64,000 nucleotides of DNA from Pseudoalteromonas spongiae UST010723-006 (GTDB lineage: Bacteria > Pseudomonadota > Gammaproteobacteria > Enterobacterales > Alteromonadaceae), in contig NZ_CP011039.1 of assembly GCF_000238255.3 (NCBI RefSeq), positions 2,653,001 to 2,717,000 on the forward strand. The letters run 5' to 3'. Under the pieces are notes generated by a model. That model saw only the letters and a program-made list of their open reading frames with translations, searched no databases and was not told the origin of the DNA. This document shows positions 27,671-37,106 of the stretch, piece by piece (the first letter of the stretch is position 1; each line of letters opens with the position of its first letter). The position numbers and the translations under genes are program-made.

Positions 27671-29395
27671 ATGTCAGTATTAAAATTTAGCCGTTTTAGC
27701 GCACTTTTTTGCCTTGTTTTCGTGCCATTTTATGGCTATTGCGCAGCGCAAGCAGACGCCACTTCCAAGACGGACATTTTTTCGTTAAGCCAATGCCAAT
27801 GGCTTGCTGATCAGCCAAAAGATCGTAAAAGTAACTTTGATATTGAAAGCATTGATAACTCCAAACTTCCCGATGCCCCCAATGCGATTATTAGTGATAT
27901 TCGACTCGTTCGACATAATATTTTTGATACTAACAACCCTAAAGAAGATAACTTTTTATTTCGTGGTTTAAATACACTTAATATCGTCACCAAAGAACAC
28001 GTTATTTTGCAGCAATTGCTGTTTCAACAAGGTGATAAATACGACCAACAACTGCTACGCGAATCAGAGCGTATTTTGCGTGATGCACGCTATTTATACG
28101 ATGCTAAAATTGAAGCTGAACGTGATTGTGACGACAATATTGTGGTTACTATCACCACCAAAGAGTTGTGGACACTCACTCCAGAAATAAGCTATAGCCG
28201 CAGCGGCGGCGAGGATAAAACGCAACTTGGTTTTCGCGATACAAACTTGCTTGGTTTAGGTAAACGCGTTTCGCTTTCCTGGCGCAGCGATGCCGACCGC
28301 ACTGGTTATACTTTTATCTATGATGACCCAAATATATGGGGCAGCCGTTATCGTAGCCGTTTTGAATTTAGTGATAATGACGATGGTGAACGCGTCTATT
28401 TAGACTTTAAACTCCCCTTTTATTCACTCGCATCACAGCAAAGTTATGGTGCTGTTACCTTAGATGATACAAAAGAGTTGCCACTTTATTATCGCGGTGA
28501 TGTGGTATCGGAATTCAAACAAGAGAATCAAATTAACCAAGTATTCTATGGCCAAGGCAGTAAGCTGGGCAGCTGGACTAACCGTTGGCTTGTAGGCTGG
28601 CAACAAGAAGATTTTAAGTTTGAACAAATCGCTGAAACCACTTTACCGTTAGCCAAAGATCGCTCACTTAATTACCCTTGGCTTGGCTATCAGCTAATTG
28701 AAGATAGATACATTACCTTGAGTAACTTCGACTCAATTGGCCGCACCGAAGATTTAAACTTAGGTTGGAATGTATTTGCCCGACTTGGCTATTCAGACGA
28801 AAGCCTTGCTGATGACGATAGCCGTGTTGTGCTTGAAGCCAGCGCCGCAAAAGCGTTTCATTTAAATGATAGTATGCTGTGGCGCTTGTACACGGGGGTA
28901 CATGGTTATTGGAACACAGAGCAACAAAAAAGCGAAAACTTACACGCTTACTTAGATACTAATTTTCTCTACAATAGCAGCAGCTATCGCGCATGGTTTG
29001 CTAATCTTTCACTGCGCTATGGTGGCAACTTAACAGCCGATCAACAACTGACTCTAGGCGGTGATACAGGCCTTAGAGGTTACCCACTTCATTACCAAAT
29101 GGGCGACCGCTCTGTGTTGCTCAATCTTGAAAAGCGTTATTACTGGGAGTATCACTTACTGCAACTGTTTAAAGTGGGTGGGGCTGTGTTTTTTGATGTA
29201 GGCCGCGCTTGGTTCCCCGATAAAAACAACGGCGAAAATGGCCAATTTTTAAAAGACGCAGGCATTGGCTTACGCCTTGCGCCAAGCCGTGCAACTGCAA
29301 AAACCGTCATTCATATCGACCTTGCCTTCCCGCTCGATAAAGATGACGAAATAGATACAGTACAATGGGTGATTAAAGTAAAAAACCGTTTTTAG
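27671..29395 (+). CDS. Omp85-superfamily (BamA/TamA-like) outer membrane protein
   Basis: A 574-residue protein with a signal peptide (cut near CAA-QADA, about residue 26). It has one POTRA-like domain (about 60-150) and a C-terminal 16-strand-type barrel. The Omp85 hallmark loop appears as GGDTGLRGYP, and the last residue is phenylalanine (KVKNRF), the barrel insertion signal. With a single POTRA it is not BamA (five) or TamA (three); it is closer to stand-alone surface-antigen proteins or patatin-type barrels. The passenger or substrate is unknown. Its stop overlaps by 4 bases the stop of the convergent ABC exporter permease. AAGGAG precedes the start. Confidence 0.82.
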   Translation: MSVLKFSRFSALFCLVFVPFYGYCAAQADATSKTDIFSLSQCQWLADQPKDRKSNFDIESIDNSKLPDAPNAIISDIRLVRHNIFDTNNPKEDNFLFRGLNTLNIVTKEHVILQQLLFQQGDKYDQQLLRESERILRDARYLYDAKIEAERDCDDNIVVTITTKELWTLTPEISYSRSGGEDKTQLGFRDTNLLGLGKRVSLSWRSDADRTGYTFIYDDPNIWGSRYRSRFEFSDNDDGERVYLDFKLPFYSLASQQSYGAVTLDDTKELPLYYRGDVVSEFKQENQINQVFYGQGSKLGSWTNRWLVGWQQEDFKFEQIAETTLPLAKDRSLNYPWLGYQLIEDRYITLSNFDSIGRTEDLNLGWNVFARLGYSDESLADDDSRVVLEASAAKAFHLNDSMLWRLYTGVHGYWNTEQQKSENLHAYLDTNFLYNSSSYRAWFANLSLRYGGNLTADQQLTLGGDTGLRGYPLHYQMGDRSVLLNLEKRYYWEYHLLQLFKVGGAVFFDVGRAWFPDKNNGENGQFLKDAGIGLRLAPSRATAKTVIHIDLAFPLDKDDEIDTVQWVIKVKNRF

Positions 29396-30534
29396 TCTAA
29401 CCGCTTTTTAAACCGCAATGACGCAATGATCAAACCAACTAACGTAAAACCCATTAACCAAAGGGCATCATAGGTCATATCACTCACTTCCACATCGCGC
29501 AGTACAATCGCCCGCATGGCTCTAATGTAATGGGTTGCAGGTAAGCCTTCGGCAATATACTGCGCGACTTCCGGCATGCCTTCATACGGGAACATAAAGC
29601 CTGAGAGTAAAATAGACGGTAACAACACAAACACCGTTAATTGCATGGCTTGCAGTTGGGATTTTGCAATGGTTGAAATGATTAATCCTAATACCAAGCT
29701 AGCTGAGATAAACAACAAGGTCATCAGCGCAAGCTGTAATAGCGACCCCACAACTTTTACATCAAATACTAAATAACCCAGCGATAAAATAATGGTTACT
29801 TGCAGTGCGCCAATAAAAATAAACGGAATAATCTTCGCAAGCATTAACTCAAATGAGCTGATTGGCGTGTTAATCAGCATTTCTAAATTGCCCCGCTCTC
29901 GCTCGCGCACAATTGCCGCTGAGGTAAACATCACCATGGTCATAGTCAAAATTACGCCAACTAACCCTGGCACAATATTCACTACACTGCGCTGGGCAGG
30001 ATTATAATATGGCGTTACCGCAAAGGTGGTGACTTGACGATTAACAGGCTGCTTCATAAGTTCACCGAGCGGCATATTGGCAAGCCCTTTAATTGCGCCT
30101 GTGATCATAGTGTCTGAACCATCCACCAGCCATTGTCCAATCGGCCTAACCAGCTGGTAATTACTTGAATTTGGCGTTGCGCTGCCAAGTGCTTGATGGC
30201 GAGAAAGACGCTCAGCAACGTCGCGCGGAATAACCAAAACGGCTCTTACTTTCGCTTGCGCCATAGCCTTTTCCGCCAAAATAACACTGGGATATTTAGC
30301 AACCACTTTAACCGTTTGACTGGCTTCAACCGTTTGTGTGAGTACGCGGCCAAGCGCCGAATTACTTAGATCTACCACCGCAACGGGAATATCACGAATT
30401 TGCGTATTAATCGCAAAACCAAATAATAACAACTGCACTAAGGGGATCATCACCACCATAGCAAAGGTGGTTTTGTCGCGCTTTAGCTGAAGCAGCTCTT
30501 TTTTAACAATCGAAAAAATACGAGATAGATTCAT
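29392..30534 (-). CDS. ABC-2 type exporter permease (YbhR/YhhJ-like)
   Basis: A 380-residue inner-membrane protein with one N-terminal helix (MVVMIPLVQLLLFGFAI), a large periplasmic domain (about 45-180) and five C-terminal helices, the standard ABC-2 permease layout. RDKTTFAMV before the first helix and PISSFELMLAKIIP are family features. It is the third gene of a lipoprotein-adaptor, ATPase and permease operon, with a 4-base overlap to the ATPase gene. It probably exports drugs or lipids, possibly through a TolC-like duct. Substrate unknown. Confidence 0.9.
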   Translation of the reverse strand: MNLSRIFSIVKKELLQLKRDKTTFAMVVMIPLVQLLLFGFAINTQIRDIPVAVVDLSNSALGRVLTQTVEASQTVKVVAKYPSVILAEKAMAQAKVRAVLVIPRDVAERLSRHQALGSATPNSSNYQLVRPIGQWLVDGSDTMITGAIKGLANMPLGELMKQPVNRQVTTFAVTPYYNPAQRSVVNIVPGLVGVILTMTMVMFTSAAIVRERERGNLEMLINTPISSFELMLAKIIPFIFIGALQVTIILSLGYLVFDVKVVGSLLQLALMTLLFISASLVLGLIISTIAKSQLQAMQLTVFVLLPSILLSGFMFPYEGMPEVAQYIAEGLPATHYIRAMRAIVLRDVEVSDMTYDALWLMGFTLVGLIIASLRFKKRLD

Positions 30535-31460
30535 ATCGTTTGCTCCCGATTGCGCTCCCCCGTTACGCTAACAAACACATCTTCAAGGTTCGGGCGCACC
30601 GCTTTAGCGGCTACTACATCGTCAAATTGTAAAAGCCATGTTTCAGCATCATTAACTGAATTATCAACAAGTACCCTAAGTCTTGCGCCAAGCTGAGTCG
30701 CAGAATGAATGTGCGTAAGTGATTCTAAGCTGCGTTTAGTACTGCGCGAATTGTTCACCTCTACTTCAACAACTTGGCAATTTAGATTAGCCATTAACTG
30801 TTCGGGCGAATCATCGGCGCGTTTAATGCCTTTTTCTAAAATTGCCAATTTATGGCAGCGTTCGGCTTCGTCCATGTAATGGGTTGAAACCAAAATGCTC
30901 GTGCCCAACTCACTTAAATCAAATAGCTTCTCCCAAAAATCACGGCGGTTTTCAGGGTCTACTGCTGAGGTTGGTTCATCTAAAAAAAGTAACTCAGGTT
31001 TATGAATTGTGGCGCCAGCTAGGGCTAAGCGCTGCTTTTGCCCGCCACTCATGCTACCGGCAAGTTGATTTGCTCTTGCTGCTAAGTCATAAATTGCTAA
31101 CAACTCATCAATACGACTACGTTTATATTTTCCTTTTAAACTGTAAGCATCCGCTAAAAACGCAAGATTTTCCGCTACGGTTAAATCATCATAAAGTGAG
31201 AATTTTTGCGTCATATATCCAATTTTATAACGTAGTAAGTTAGCTTGTTTTGGTAGTGATAAACCAAGTACCGAAACATCGCCACTTGTGGGCATTAAAA
31301 GCCCGGTTAGCATACGAATGGCCGTGGTTTTGCCGCAACCATTTGGCCCTAAAAAGCCGTAAACTTCACCTTTATTTATGGTTAAATCAAGCTGATTAAC
31401 AGCGATTACTTCACCAAACTGCTTGGTTAATCCATTAGCATTTATAACCGCGTCACTCAT
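30531..31460 (-). CDS. ABC exporter ATP-binding protein (YbhF-like, single domain)
   Basis: A 309-residue ATPase with Walker A GPNGCGKTTAIRM, Q-loop GYMTQKFSLYDDLTV, signature MSGGQKQRLALAG, Walker B LLFLDEPTSAVDP and the switch His in LVSTHYMDEAERC. It has a C-terminal extension typical of drug exporters of this type and a single ATPase domain, unlike the double-domain YbhF. It overlaps its neighbours by 4 bases on both sides (ATGA junctions), indicating a translationally coupled operon. Confidence 0.94.
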   Translation of the reverse strand: MSDAVINANGLTKQFGEVIAVNQLDLTINKGEVYGFLGPNGCGKTTAIRMLTGLLMPTSGDVSVLGLSLPKQANLLRYKIGYMTQKFSLYDDLTVAENLAFLADAYSLKGKYKRSRIDELLAIYDLAARANQLAGSMSGGQKQRLALAGATIHKPELLFLDEPTSAVDPENRRDFWEKLFDLSELGTSILVSTHYMDEAERCHKLAILEKGIKRADDSPEQLMANLNCQVVEVEVNNSRSTKRSLESLTHIHSATQLGARLRVLVDNSVNDAETWLLQFDDVVAAKAVRPNLEDVFVSVTGERNREQTI

Positions 31461-32395
31461 GGTAGCCTTGCCTCAACTGGCAAACCAGAGGGTAAATCTT
31501 GGTATTTTGCTGGTAATTGGACTTCAGCAAGATACATTAAACGGGTACGGTCATACTGATTTAAACCATAGTACGGAGTAAAAGCGGCTTCATGGGAAAG
31601 CCAACGTACAGTGCCATTTATTTGCTCTGATTGCTCGGCAATAGTCACTGTTAGGCTGTCGCCCACTTTTAATTTTGCCCGCGCTTGTTGTGGCAAATAA
31701 ATGCGCGCGAAAGGCGCTTCGCCCGCAAGCACAATCGCAACAGGGCTACCTAAGGTAACACGCTCTCCTAAATTCCAAGGTAAGTTATCCAAAAGGCCAT
31801 CACGGGTTGCGGTGATATTAAGTTCACTTAGTAATTTTTCTTCTGCACTAAGTAACGCTTGCTGGGCTTTAACATTTGCTGCGGCGACTTGTAAATCTTC
31901 CACTCGCGTGCCGTTAGTAAGTTCGGTTAGTTGCTGCTTTGCCGCTTCAACATTGGCGGTTGCTGCGTCTAAATTGGCTTTTGCACTGTCTAGGCTGATT
32001 TTAGGTGCGAGGTCTTTTGCCACGATTTCTACGGCACGGTGGTAGTTCTGCTGCGCCTCTACTAAGTTAGCCTTATTAGCAGCAAGCGTGGCTTGCGCTC
32101 TTGCCACCTCTTCTTCGCGGGCACCGTTTTTAAGTTTAATAAAATGTGCATTCGCAGACTCTAAATCGGCTTTCACTTTGGCAACACGGGCTAATTGCTT
32201 AGTATTATCTAATTGCGCTAGCACATCCCCTTGTTTAACCATACTGCCACGCGCTACTGGCAACGCAATTAATACCTCATTGACTGTTGCCGAATGGGTT
32301 ATGCGATCTCGCTCTAACGTGCCAAGAGCAACACTCTGCTCATCACTGCACCCAGCTAATAAAATAAACACGAAAATACTAAGCCACGCTTTCAT
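31457..32395 (-). CDS. HlyD-family periplasmic adaptor, lipoprotein form
   Basis: A 312-residue membrane fusion protein. The N-terminus is a lipoprotein signal with lipobox LLAGC (about residue 15) in place of the membrane anchor of E. coli YbhG. A split lipoyl domain (PVARGSMVKQGDVLAQLD, later ATRDGLLDNLPWNLGERV) flanks a long coiled coil (about 75-190). The protein should link the inner-membrane ABC pump encoded downstream to an outer membrane channel. It is the first gene of the operon; no channel gene is in the cluster. Confidence 0.9.
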   Translation of the reverse strand: MKAWLSIFVFILLAGCSDEQSVALGTLERDRITHSATVNEVLIALPVARGSMVKQGDVLAQLDNTKQLARVAKVKADLESANAHFIKLKNGAREEEVARAQATLAANKANLVEAQQNYHRAVEIVAKDLAPKISLDSAKANLDAATANVEAAKQQLTELTNGTRVEDLQVAAANVKAQQALLSAEEKLLSELNITATRDGLLDNLPWNLGERVTLGSPVAIVLAGEAPFARIYLPQQARAKLKVGDSLTVTIAEQSEQINGTVRWLSHEAAFTPYYGLNQYDRTRLMYLAEVQLPAKYQDLPSGLPVEARLP

Positions 32396-32559
32396 CTGCC
32401 TGAACTCCCTATCAAAAATAAAGGCGAGTCTTTAAGCTAACAAAAAAGCGTGAAAAATAAACTATTTAAATTGTGAAAGGCATGTTTTTAATGAGCAAAC
32501 GTGGCTTACATCAAGTTTGCTCGATATAGAATGGAGGGTTGAAACTGAACTTAATTTAT

Positions 32560-33744
32560 TTAACAGGCTTGGCCGCACGCCCAACCTGAACTCCATGCAT
32601 ACTGGAAATTATAGCCCCCGAGCCAACCGGTTACTTCGGTGACTTCACCAATAAAATAAAGCCCTTTAATTTTATTGGCTTCAAATGTTTTAGAACTTAA
32701 TTCCGCGCTATTTACACCACCCAAAGTAACCTCAGCAGTTCTATAACCCTCTGTTCCATTGGGTTTTATTTTCCAGTTATGAATAAAATTAGATAATTGT
32801 TCAATTTCAGTGTGAGATAACTGATTAATCGCTTTATCTGGAATATCACCACCAGTTACTAAAATTTCAATAAAACGCTTTGGCAATACACTTCCAAGCA
32901 CATTTTTAAGCGATTTTTGACCATTAGATTGACGTTGTGTATGAATTTCCCCCGCAAGCTCTAGCTCTGGTAACAGGTTAATTGACACTGTCTGACCCGC
33001 ACGCCAAAATGATGAAATTTGCAGTATTGCTGGCCCCGATAAGCCGCGGTGGGTAAACAACATATTTTCTTTAAACTGTGTGCCATCTTCAGCAGTTACA
33101 ATACTCGGTACACTAATGCCCGATAAAGCTTCAAAACGCGCCTTATCGTGTTGATGCAGCGTAAATGGCACTAAAGCAGCCATTGTTGGCAATACATCTA
33201 AGTCAAACTGCTCTGCAATTTTATAACCGATTGGTGTAGCGCCTAGTTTTGGCATGGTTAAACCACCAGAAGCCACCACCAGCGACTCACAGCTATAGCT
33301 TGTTTCACTGGTTATTACGGTAAAACCACTTTCGGTTTTTTCCACGCTCAGTACTTCTTGGCGAAGTTGGATTGTCACCCCTGCCCATTCGCATTCGGTT
33401 AATAAAATATCGACAATATCTTGCGCTGAGTTATCGCAAAATAGCTGACCGAGTGTTTTGTGGTGGTAGGCAAGACCATGGCGATCAACGAGTTCAATAA
33501 AGTCATGTTGGGTATAACGGCTTAAACACGATTTAACAAAGTGGGGATTTGTACAAAGATAATTTTCTGGCGAGGCATTTTCGTTGGTAAAATTACAACG
33601 GCCGCCGCCACTAATCAGGATTTTACGGCCCGGTTTTTTACCCATATCAATCACGGTTACAGAGCGTCCACGATAACCGGCTTGTGCGGCGCACATTAAA
33701 CCAGCGGCACCTGCACCAATTACTAATACATCAACCTGAACCAT
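32560..33744 (-). CDS. HI0933/YhiN-family FAD-dependent oxidoreductase (aminoacetone-oxidase family)
   Basis: A 394-residue flavoprotein with N-terminal dinucleotide-binding VLVIGAGAAGLMCA, then KKPGRKILISGGGRCNFTN, the signature of this family, and a C-terminal FAD motif GLYFIGEVTEVTGWLGGYN followed by FQYAWSSG. The family is named for a Streptococcus enzyme with aminoacetone oxidase activity; the cellular role in gammaproteobacteria is not settled. It is monocistronic. Confidence 0.88.
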   Translation of the reverse strand: MVQVDVLVIGAGAAGLMCAAQAGYRGRSVTVIDMGKKPGRKILISGGGRCNFTNENASPENYLCTNPHFVKSCLSRYTQHDFIELVDRHGLAYHHKTLGQLFCDNSAQDIVDILLTECEWAGVTIQLRQEVLSVEKTESGFTVITSETSYSCESLVVASGGLTMPKLGATPIGYKIAEQFDLDVLPTMAALVPFTLHQHDKARFEALSGISVPSIVTAEDGTQFKENMLFTHRGLSGPAILQISSFWRAGQTVSINLLPELELAGEIHTQRQSNGQKSLKNVLGSVLPKRFIEILVTGGDIPDKAINQLSHTEIEQLSNFIHNWKIKPNGTEGYRTAEVTLGGVNSAELSSKTFEANKIKGLYFIGEVTEVTGWLGGYNFQYAWSSGWACGQAC

Positions 33745-33785
33745 TTTTATTATCCACTTCGCTATTTTGGCCGCGCATTATAAAC

Positions 33786-33811
33786 AAAAAAAGCCGCATC
33801 TGCGGCTTTTT
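33786..33811. terminator. Terminator after the cytochrome c gene
   Basis: AAAAAGCCGCA, TC, TGCGGCTTTTT: an 11-bp stem with A and T tails, 16 bases past the cytochrome stop on the minus strand. Confidence 0.87.
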
Positions 33812-33826
33812 GAATCAATAAAGTGA

Positions 33827-34150
33827 TTATTTTACTTTAGATAAATAATCAGCAATTGCTTCTAGCTCTTCATCAGTAACATTAGCAACCATGGCTTTCA
33901 TTGCTGAAGCCATGCCATTGTTGCGCTTGCCTGATTTAATGTCTTTCATTTGAGCAAGCGCGTACTCTTTGTTTTGACCTGCAAGTTTAGGATAAAGTGG
34001 CATAATTGGCGCTTTACCTTCAGCCCCATGACACGTTTGGCACATTTTAGCTGTATAAAGTGCTGCACCATCCGCTGCGATTGCATTGCCTGACGCCATG
34101 CCCACAAGTGTTAAAGCCGCTACACTGAGCGTTTTTGAAAGTTTATTCAT
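33827..34150 (-). CDS. Periplasmic class I c-type cytochrome
   Basis: A 107-residue protein. ATG 34150 is chosen since it begins a clean signal peptide (MNKLSKTLSVAALTL, cleavage after AIAA); an upstream in-frame start would add 20 residues before it. A single haem site CQTCH lies near the mature N-terminus, and the axial methionine is probably in GMASAMKAM. The mature size of about 85 residues fits the small c5/c553-type electron carriers. Partner oxidoreductases are not nearby. It has its own terminator. Confidence 0.9.
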   Translation of the reverse strand: MNKLSKTLSVAALTLVGMASGNAIAADGAALYTAKMCQTCHGAEGKAPIMPLYPKLAGQNKEYALAQMKDIKSGKRNNGMASAMKAMVANVTDEELEAIADYLSKVK

Positions 34151-34356
34151 ATTATAATTCCATCTCGACGGTAAATAATTCTCAATTGCAATATACTGTT
34201 GAATCAACAAGTTAAACTCGCACTAACCTATTGTAGACCACTTTCATACTGTTTTGTAAAGATAAAACAGTATAAAAAACAAACAAGCATGCAAGATTGA
34301 GTCGCTAAGCGAACGTTACCTTGCGTTTGATCAAATTTATTTACTTAACCACAAAT

Positions 34357-34387
34357 AAAAATGCCTCAATAAAATGAGGCATTTTTT
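34357..34387. terminator. Terminator after the DUF2058 gene
   Basis: AAAAATGCCTCA, a 6-base loop and TGAGGCATTTTTT, just downstream of the DUF2058 stop on the minus strand. Confidence 0.87.
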
Positions 34388-34397
34388 ACACAGTGGA

Positions 34398-34940
34398 TTA
34401 CCACATGATGTCATCTGGTATTTCAAAGTCTGCGTAAGGATCATCTTCATCCTTTTGATCTTTTTCCGGCTCGGCATGCAGTACAATATACTTTTCGTCT
34501 ACCTCAGCAATTTTGCGTGCAGGTTCATCAGGTAGTACATAGAACTTGCCCTCTAAATAGCAAATAGCCAACAAACCTTTTACCAGTTGTTTGTGAGTAA
34601 TCTCATTAACTTCAAGTTCTTTGATTTTGCTTTCAAAGGTAAAGTTAAAGGTAACATCACCACTAATTTCGTCTTGGTTGTGATGCTCTAGAATTTGTTT
34701 AACGCGAGCTACCTGCTCTTTTTCTTTTAGTTCAGCCTGCTTCTGCGCATTTACTTCAGCTGCTTTTTTAGCTTGCTCAGCTTTAGTTTGCTCAATATGC
34801 TTTTGCAAATCGGTTGGGTTACTGGTTGCGCCTTTTTTCTTCTTCTTTTTGTTTTGTTTACGCTTTTCTGATTTAGCAACCTTCATATTATGCTCAGTAG
34901 TAAGGCCTGCTTTTAGCAACTGATCTTGTAATGAACCCAT
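34398..34940 (-). CDS. DUF2058 family protein (YaiL homologue)
   Basis: A 180-residue cytoplasmic protein. It opens with MGSLQDQLLKAGL and a lysine-rich stretch (KRKQNKKKKKKG), has an alanine/glutamine/lysine coiled coil (about 45-85) and a C-terminal domain with HKQLVKGLLAICYLEG, matching the DUF2058 family (E. coli YaiL). Members have been described as nucleoprotein or polynucleotide-associated; the basic N-terminus supports nucleic-acid binding. No operon partner is seen. Confidence 0.85.
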   Translation of the reverse strand: MGSLQDQLLKAGLTTEHNMKVAKSEKRKQNKKKKKKGATSNPTDLQKHIEQTKAEQAKKAAEVNAQKQAELKEKEQVARVKQILEHHNQDEISGDVTFNFTFESKIKELEVNEITHKQLVKGLLAICYLEGKFYVLPDEPARKIAEVDEKYIVLHAEPEKDQKDEDDPYADFEIPDDIMW

Positions 34941-35098
34941 GATTAATTCTCTTATAAAAGTATTAGCGTTATTTTATAACAGCCATTCACCAGATGTGAA
35001 GCCAGCATAACTTAAATCAAGGAAAAGTTAGCTTAAACTAAGGTTAAGCAATTAAAAATACGGTACAATTTGGCCGTTATAAACAACCCTCTCTCACC

Positions 35099-36241
35099 AT
35101 GAAGTTTATACATTTACTTTTGTGCTCGGTCTTTACGTTTTTTGTATTATATGGACCACAGCCAATTTTGCCTTTACTGGCAAAGTCATATCAGCTAACG
35201 TCTGCGCAGGCGGGTTTGCTAATGACCGTAACTATGTTGCCATTGGCGGTTGCGCCATTAGTTTATGGCTATCTACTACTTCGTATAAACTCACTCTCAC
35301 TATTAAAAATAGCATTGTTTTTATTGGGTATTAGCTGTGCGTTATTACCTTTATCGCAAACGTTCCAGCAATTACTTATTATTCGATTTTTTCAAGGTTT
35401 GCTACTGCCAGCGGCGCTCACCGCAATGACCTCGTATATTGGTGAACATTATCGCTACAGCTTTTTGAGTAAAGCCGTCACAAGTTATATTTTAAGCACA
35501 ATTGCAGGTGGTTTTTTAGGACGCGTTGTCAGCGCTTCAATAAGCGAATACACCCATTGGCAGGTTTATTTTTATTTGCTCGCAATTGTATTAGTGCTGT
35601 TATCACTTAGCCTTGCCAATAAAAAAGTGCGTGGTTATGTCGGTCAAAGAAACGTACCGGCGTCACTTAAAGAGAACCTGCACAAGGTAACTAAAGGCAG
35701 CACTTTGTACCTTTATTGCGCCGTATTTGGCATGTTTTTCTGTTTTACTGCGCTATTAAATTACTTACCTTTTATTTTGCAAAACGATTACCACTTCACC
35801 AGCTCAAAAGATATTGGTTTGGTGTATTCAGGCTATCTGTTAGGAGCTTGCTTATCATTACTAAGCACCCGTTTACAAAACCTAACACAAGGTAAAGTTA
35901 ATTTATTAGTGATTAGCTTTGTGGTTTATGCGCTCAGTATTACAAGCTTATTTTCAACCACGTTTACGCTCTTTTTTATCGGTTTTACGGTGTTTTGTGG
36001 GGCGATGTTTATTATTCATGCCAGCGCCTCCGCATTACTTAACCAAATCAGCTATGCGCCCAGCTCGCTGACTAATGGGCTGTATGTATCTTTTTATTAT
36101 TGTGGCGGTACGCTGGGGTCATTTTTGCCGGGGCTTATTTATCAGCACGCTGGCAAAAGTGCGTTTTTAATAACCTTGCTACTGATGTGTGTGGCTTCAG
36201 GCTTACTGGTAGCTAAATTTAAACGCTTACAAACTCACTAA
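35099..36241 (+). CDS. Major facilitator superfamily transporter
   Basis: A 380-residue permease with about 12 membrane helices. YGPQPILPLLAKSYQLT followed by AGLLMTVTMLPLA at the N-terminus is characteristic of the YnfM/YgaY-like drug:proton antiporter group. The loop after helix 2 is YGYLLLRINSLSLLK, a weak version of the MFS motif. The substrate cannot be determined. Its 3' end overlaps the convergent deacylase gene by 15 bases. CTAAGGTTAAG occurs about 50 bases upstream. Confidence 0.85.
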   Translation: MKFIHLLLCSVFTFFVLYGPQPILPLLAKSYQLTSAQAGLLMTVTMLPLAVAPLVYGYLLLRINSLSLLKIALFLLGISCALLPLSQTFQQLLIIRFFQGLLLPAALTAMTSYIGEHYRYSFLSKAVTSYILSTIAGGFLGRVVSASISEYTHWQVYFYLLAIVLVLLSLSLANKKVRGYVGQRNVPASLKENLHKVTKGSTLYLYCAVFGMFFCFTALLNYLPFILQNDYHFTSSKDIGLVYSGYLLGACLSLLSTRLQNLTQGKVNLLVISFVVYALSITSLFSTTFTLFFIGFTVFCGAMFIIHASASALLNQISYAPSSLTNGLYVSFYYCGGTLGSFLPGLIYQHAGKSAFLITLLLMCVASGLLVAKFKRLQTH

Positions 36242-36715
36242 CTCAACACTGTGATTAGAATATTCAAATACTTTAAGTAAGTCGTTTTTCTGCATTAACC
36301 AAGTTTGGGTATTATCAAATGGATGGCAGTGAAACAAATCAGATTGCCATATCGCATCGTCCACCAATAGTTGCACCGCATTTTCCGCATCATTTAAAAG
36401 CGCCAACATGGAAACACACCCCGGTTTTACCGCTAAATATTTCGCTAAGCGTTCATTTGAGGCAAAGCCCAAACGCGACAATCCTTGTGATTTTGATAAG
36501 ACTTTTAAATCGACCTGTTTATTAGGTGACGTAATGAGCAAAAAATGTCGTTTACCGTAGTTATCGCGTAAAAACAAATTTTTTAAGCGCGTTCCGGGGC
36601 GTTCCAACAACAGACGATCTGCCTCAACTGCGGTATGTAGCGGCGGATGTGATATTTTTTCACAGTCAATTGCCAGCTCGCTAAATACCTTTTCAAGAAA
36701 CGCAATATCACTCAT
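36227..36715 (-). CDS. YbaK/ProX-type aminoacyl-tRNA deacylase (prolyl-tRNA synthetase associated domain)
   Basis: A 162-residue protein of the YbaK fold. HPPLHTAVEAD, LKNLFLRDNYGKRHFLL and GLSRLGFASNERLAKYL match the stand-alone ProXp-ala (PrdX) group, which removes alanine wrongly attached to tRNA-Pro. It starts inside the end of the preceding lipoprotein gene (8-base overlap), so it is the last gene of a coupled three-gene operon with a methyltransferase and a lipoprotein. The tRNA-Ala gene lies 1.3 kb away, probably by chance. Confidence 0.85.
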   Translation of the reverse strand: MSDIAFLEKVFSELAIDCEKISHPPLHTAVEADRLLLERPGTRLKNLFLRDNYGKRHFLLITSPNKQVDLKVLSKSQGLSRLGFASNERLAKYLAVKPGCVSMLALLNDAENAVQLLVDDAIWQSDLFHCHPFDNTQTWLMQKNDLLKVFEYSNHSVELVSL

Positions 36716-37106
36716 CGCAACGCCCGCTTAATCTTACGCTGTAATCGCGCCATTTAACTTCTTCTATTTGATAACTATCTTGGCAGTAGTTTTTCTTTTT
36801 TAATTCAGCGTCAAGTTGCAGCGCCGCTTTATCTTCAAGATCGAGTTTAAGTGATGATGAGTCGACAAAATTCTCTTGTTTTAATAATTTTTTAATCTCT
36901 GACTTTGTCAGTTGACGTTTTTTATTTATGAGCTTTTGTGAACCCGCCTTTACCGTGACTAAATATGAAAATAACTTAGCGCCATCATTGCCTGTTATCG
37001 TTCTTAGCTGTTGATTAACTATCTCAAAATCTTCAGGCTCTGGTGCCGAGTTCGCACAGCCAATTAACACAGTAGCGCTCAGCACCGTTATAATTATTTG
37101 TTTCAT
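36708..37106 (-). CDS. Small lipoprotein of unknown function
   Basis: A 132-residue protein. The start is placed at ATG 37106, which shares its A with the stop of the upstream methyltransferase (TAATG) and begins a lipoprotein signal, MKQIIITVLSATVLIGC (cysteine 17). The mature part is lysine-rich, with two further cysteines (NYCQDSY and SGRCDE) that could form a disulfide. No family is recognised. It is probably an outer-membrane-anchored periplasmic protein, translated by coupling with its neighbours. Confidence 0.75.
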   Translation of the reverse strand: MKQIIITVLSATVLIGCANSAPEPEDFEIVNQQLRTITGNDGAKLFSYLVTVKAGSQKLINKKRQLTKSEIKKLLKQENFVDSSSLKLDLEDKAALQLDAELKKKNYCQDSYQIEEVKWRDYSVRLSGRCDE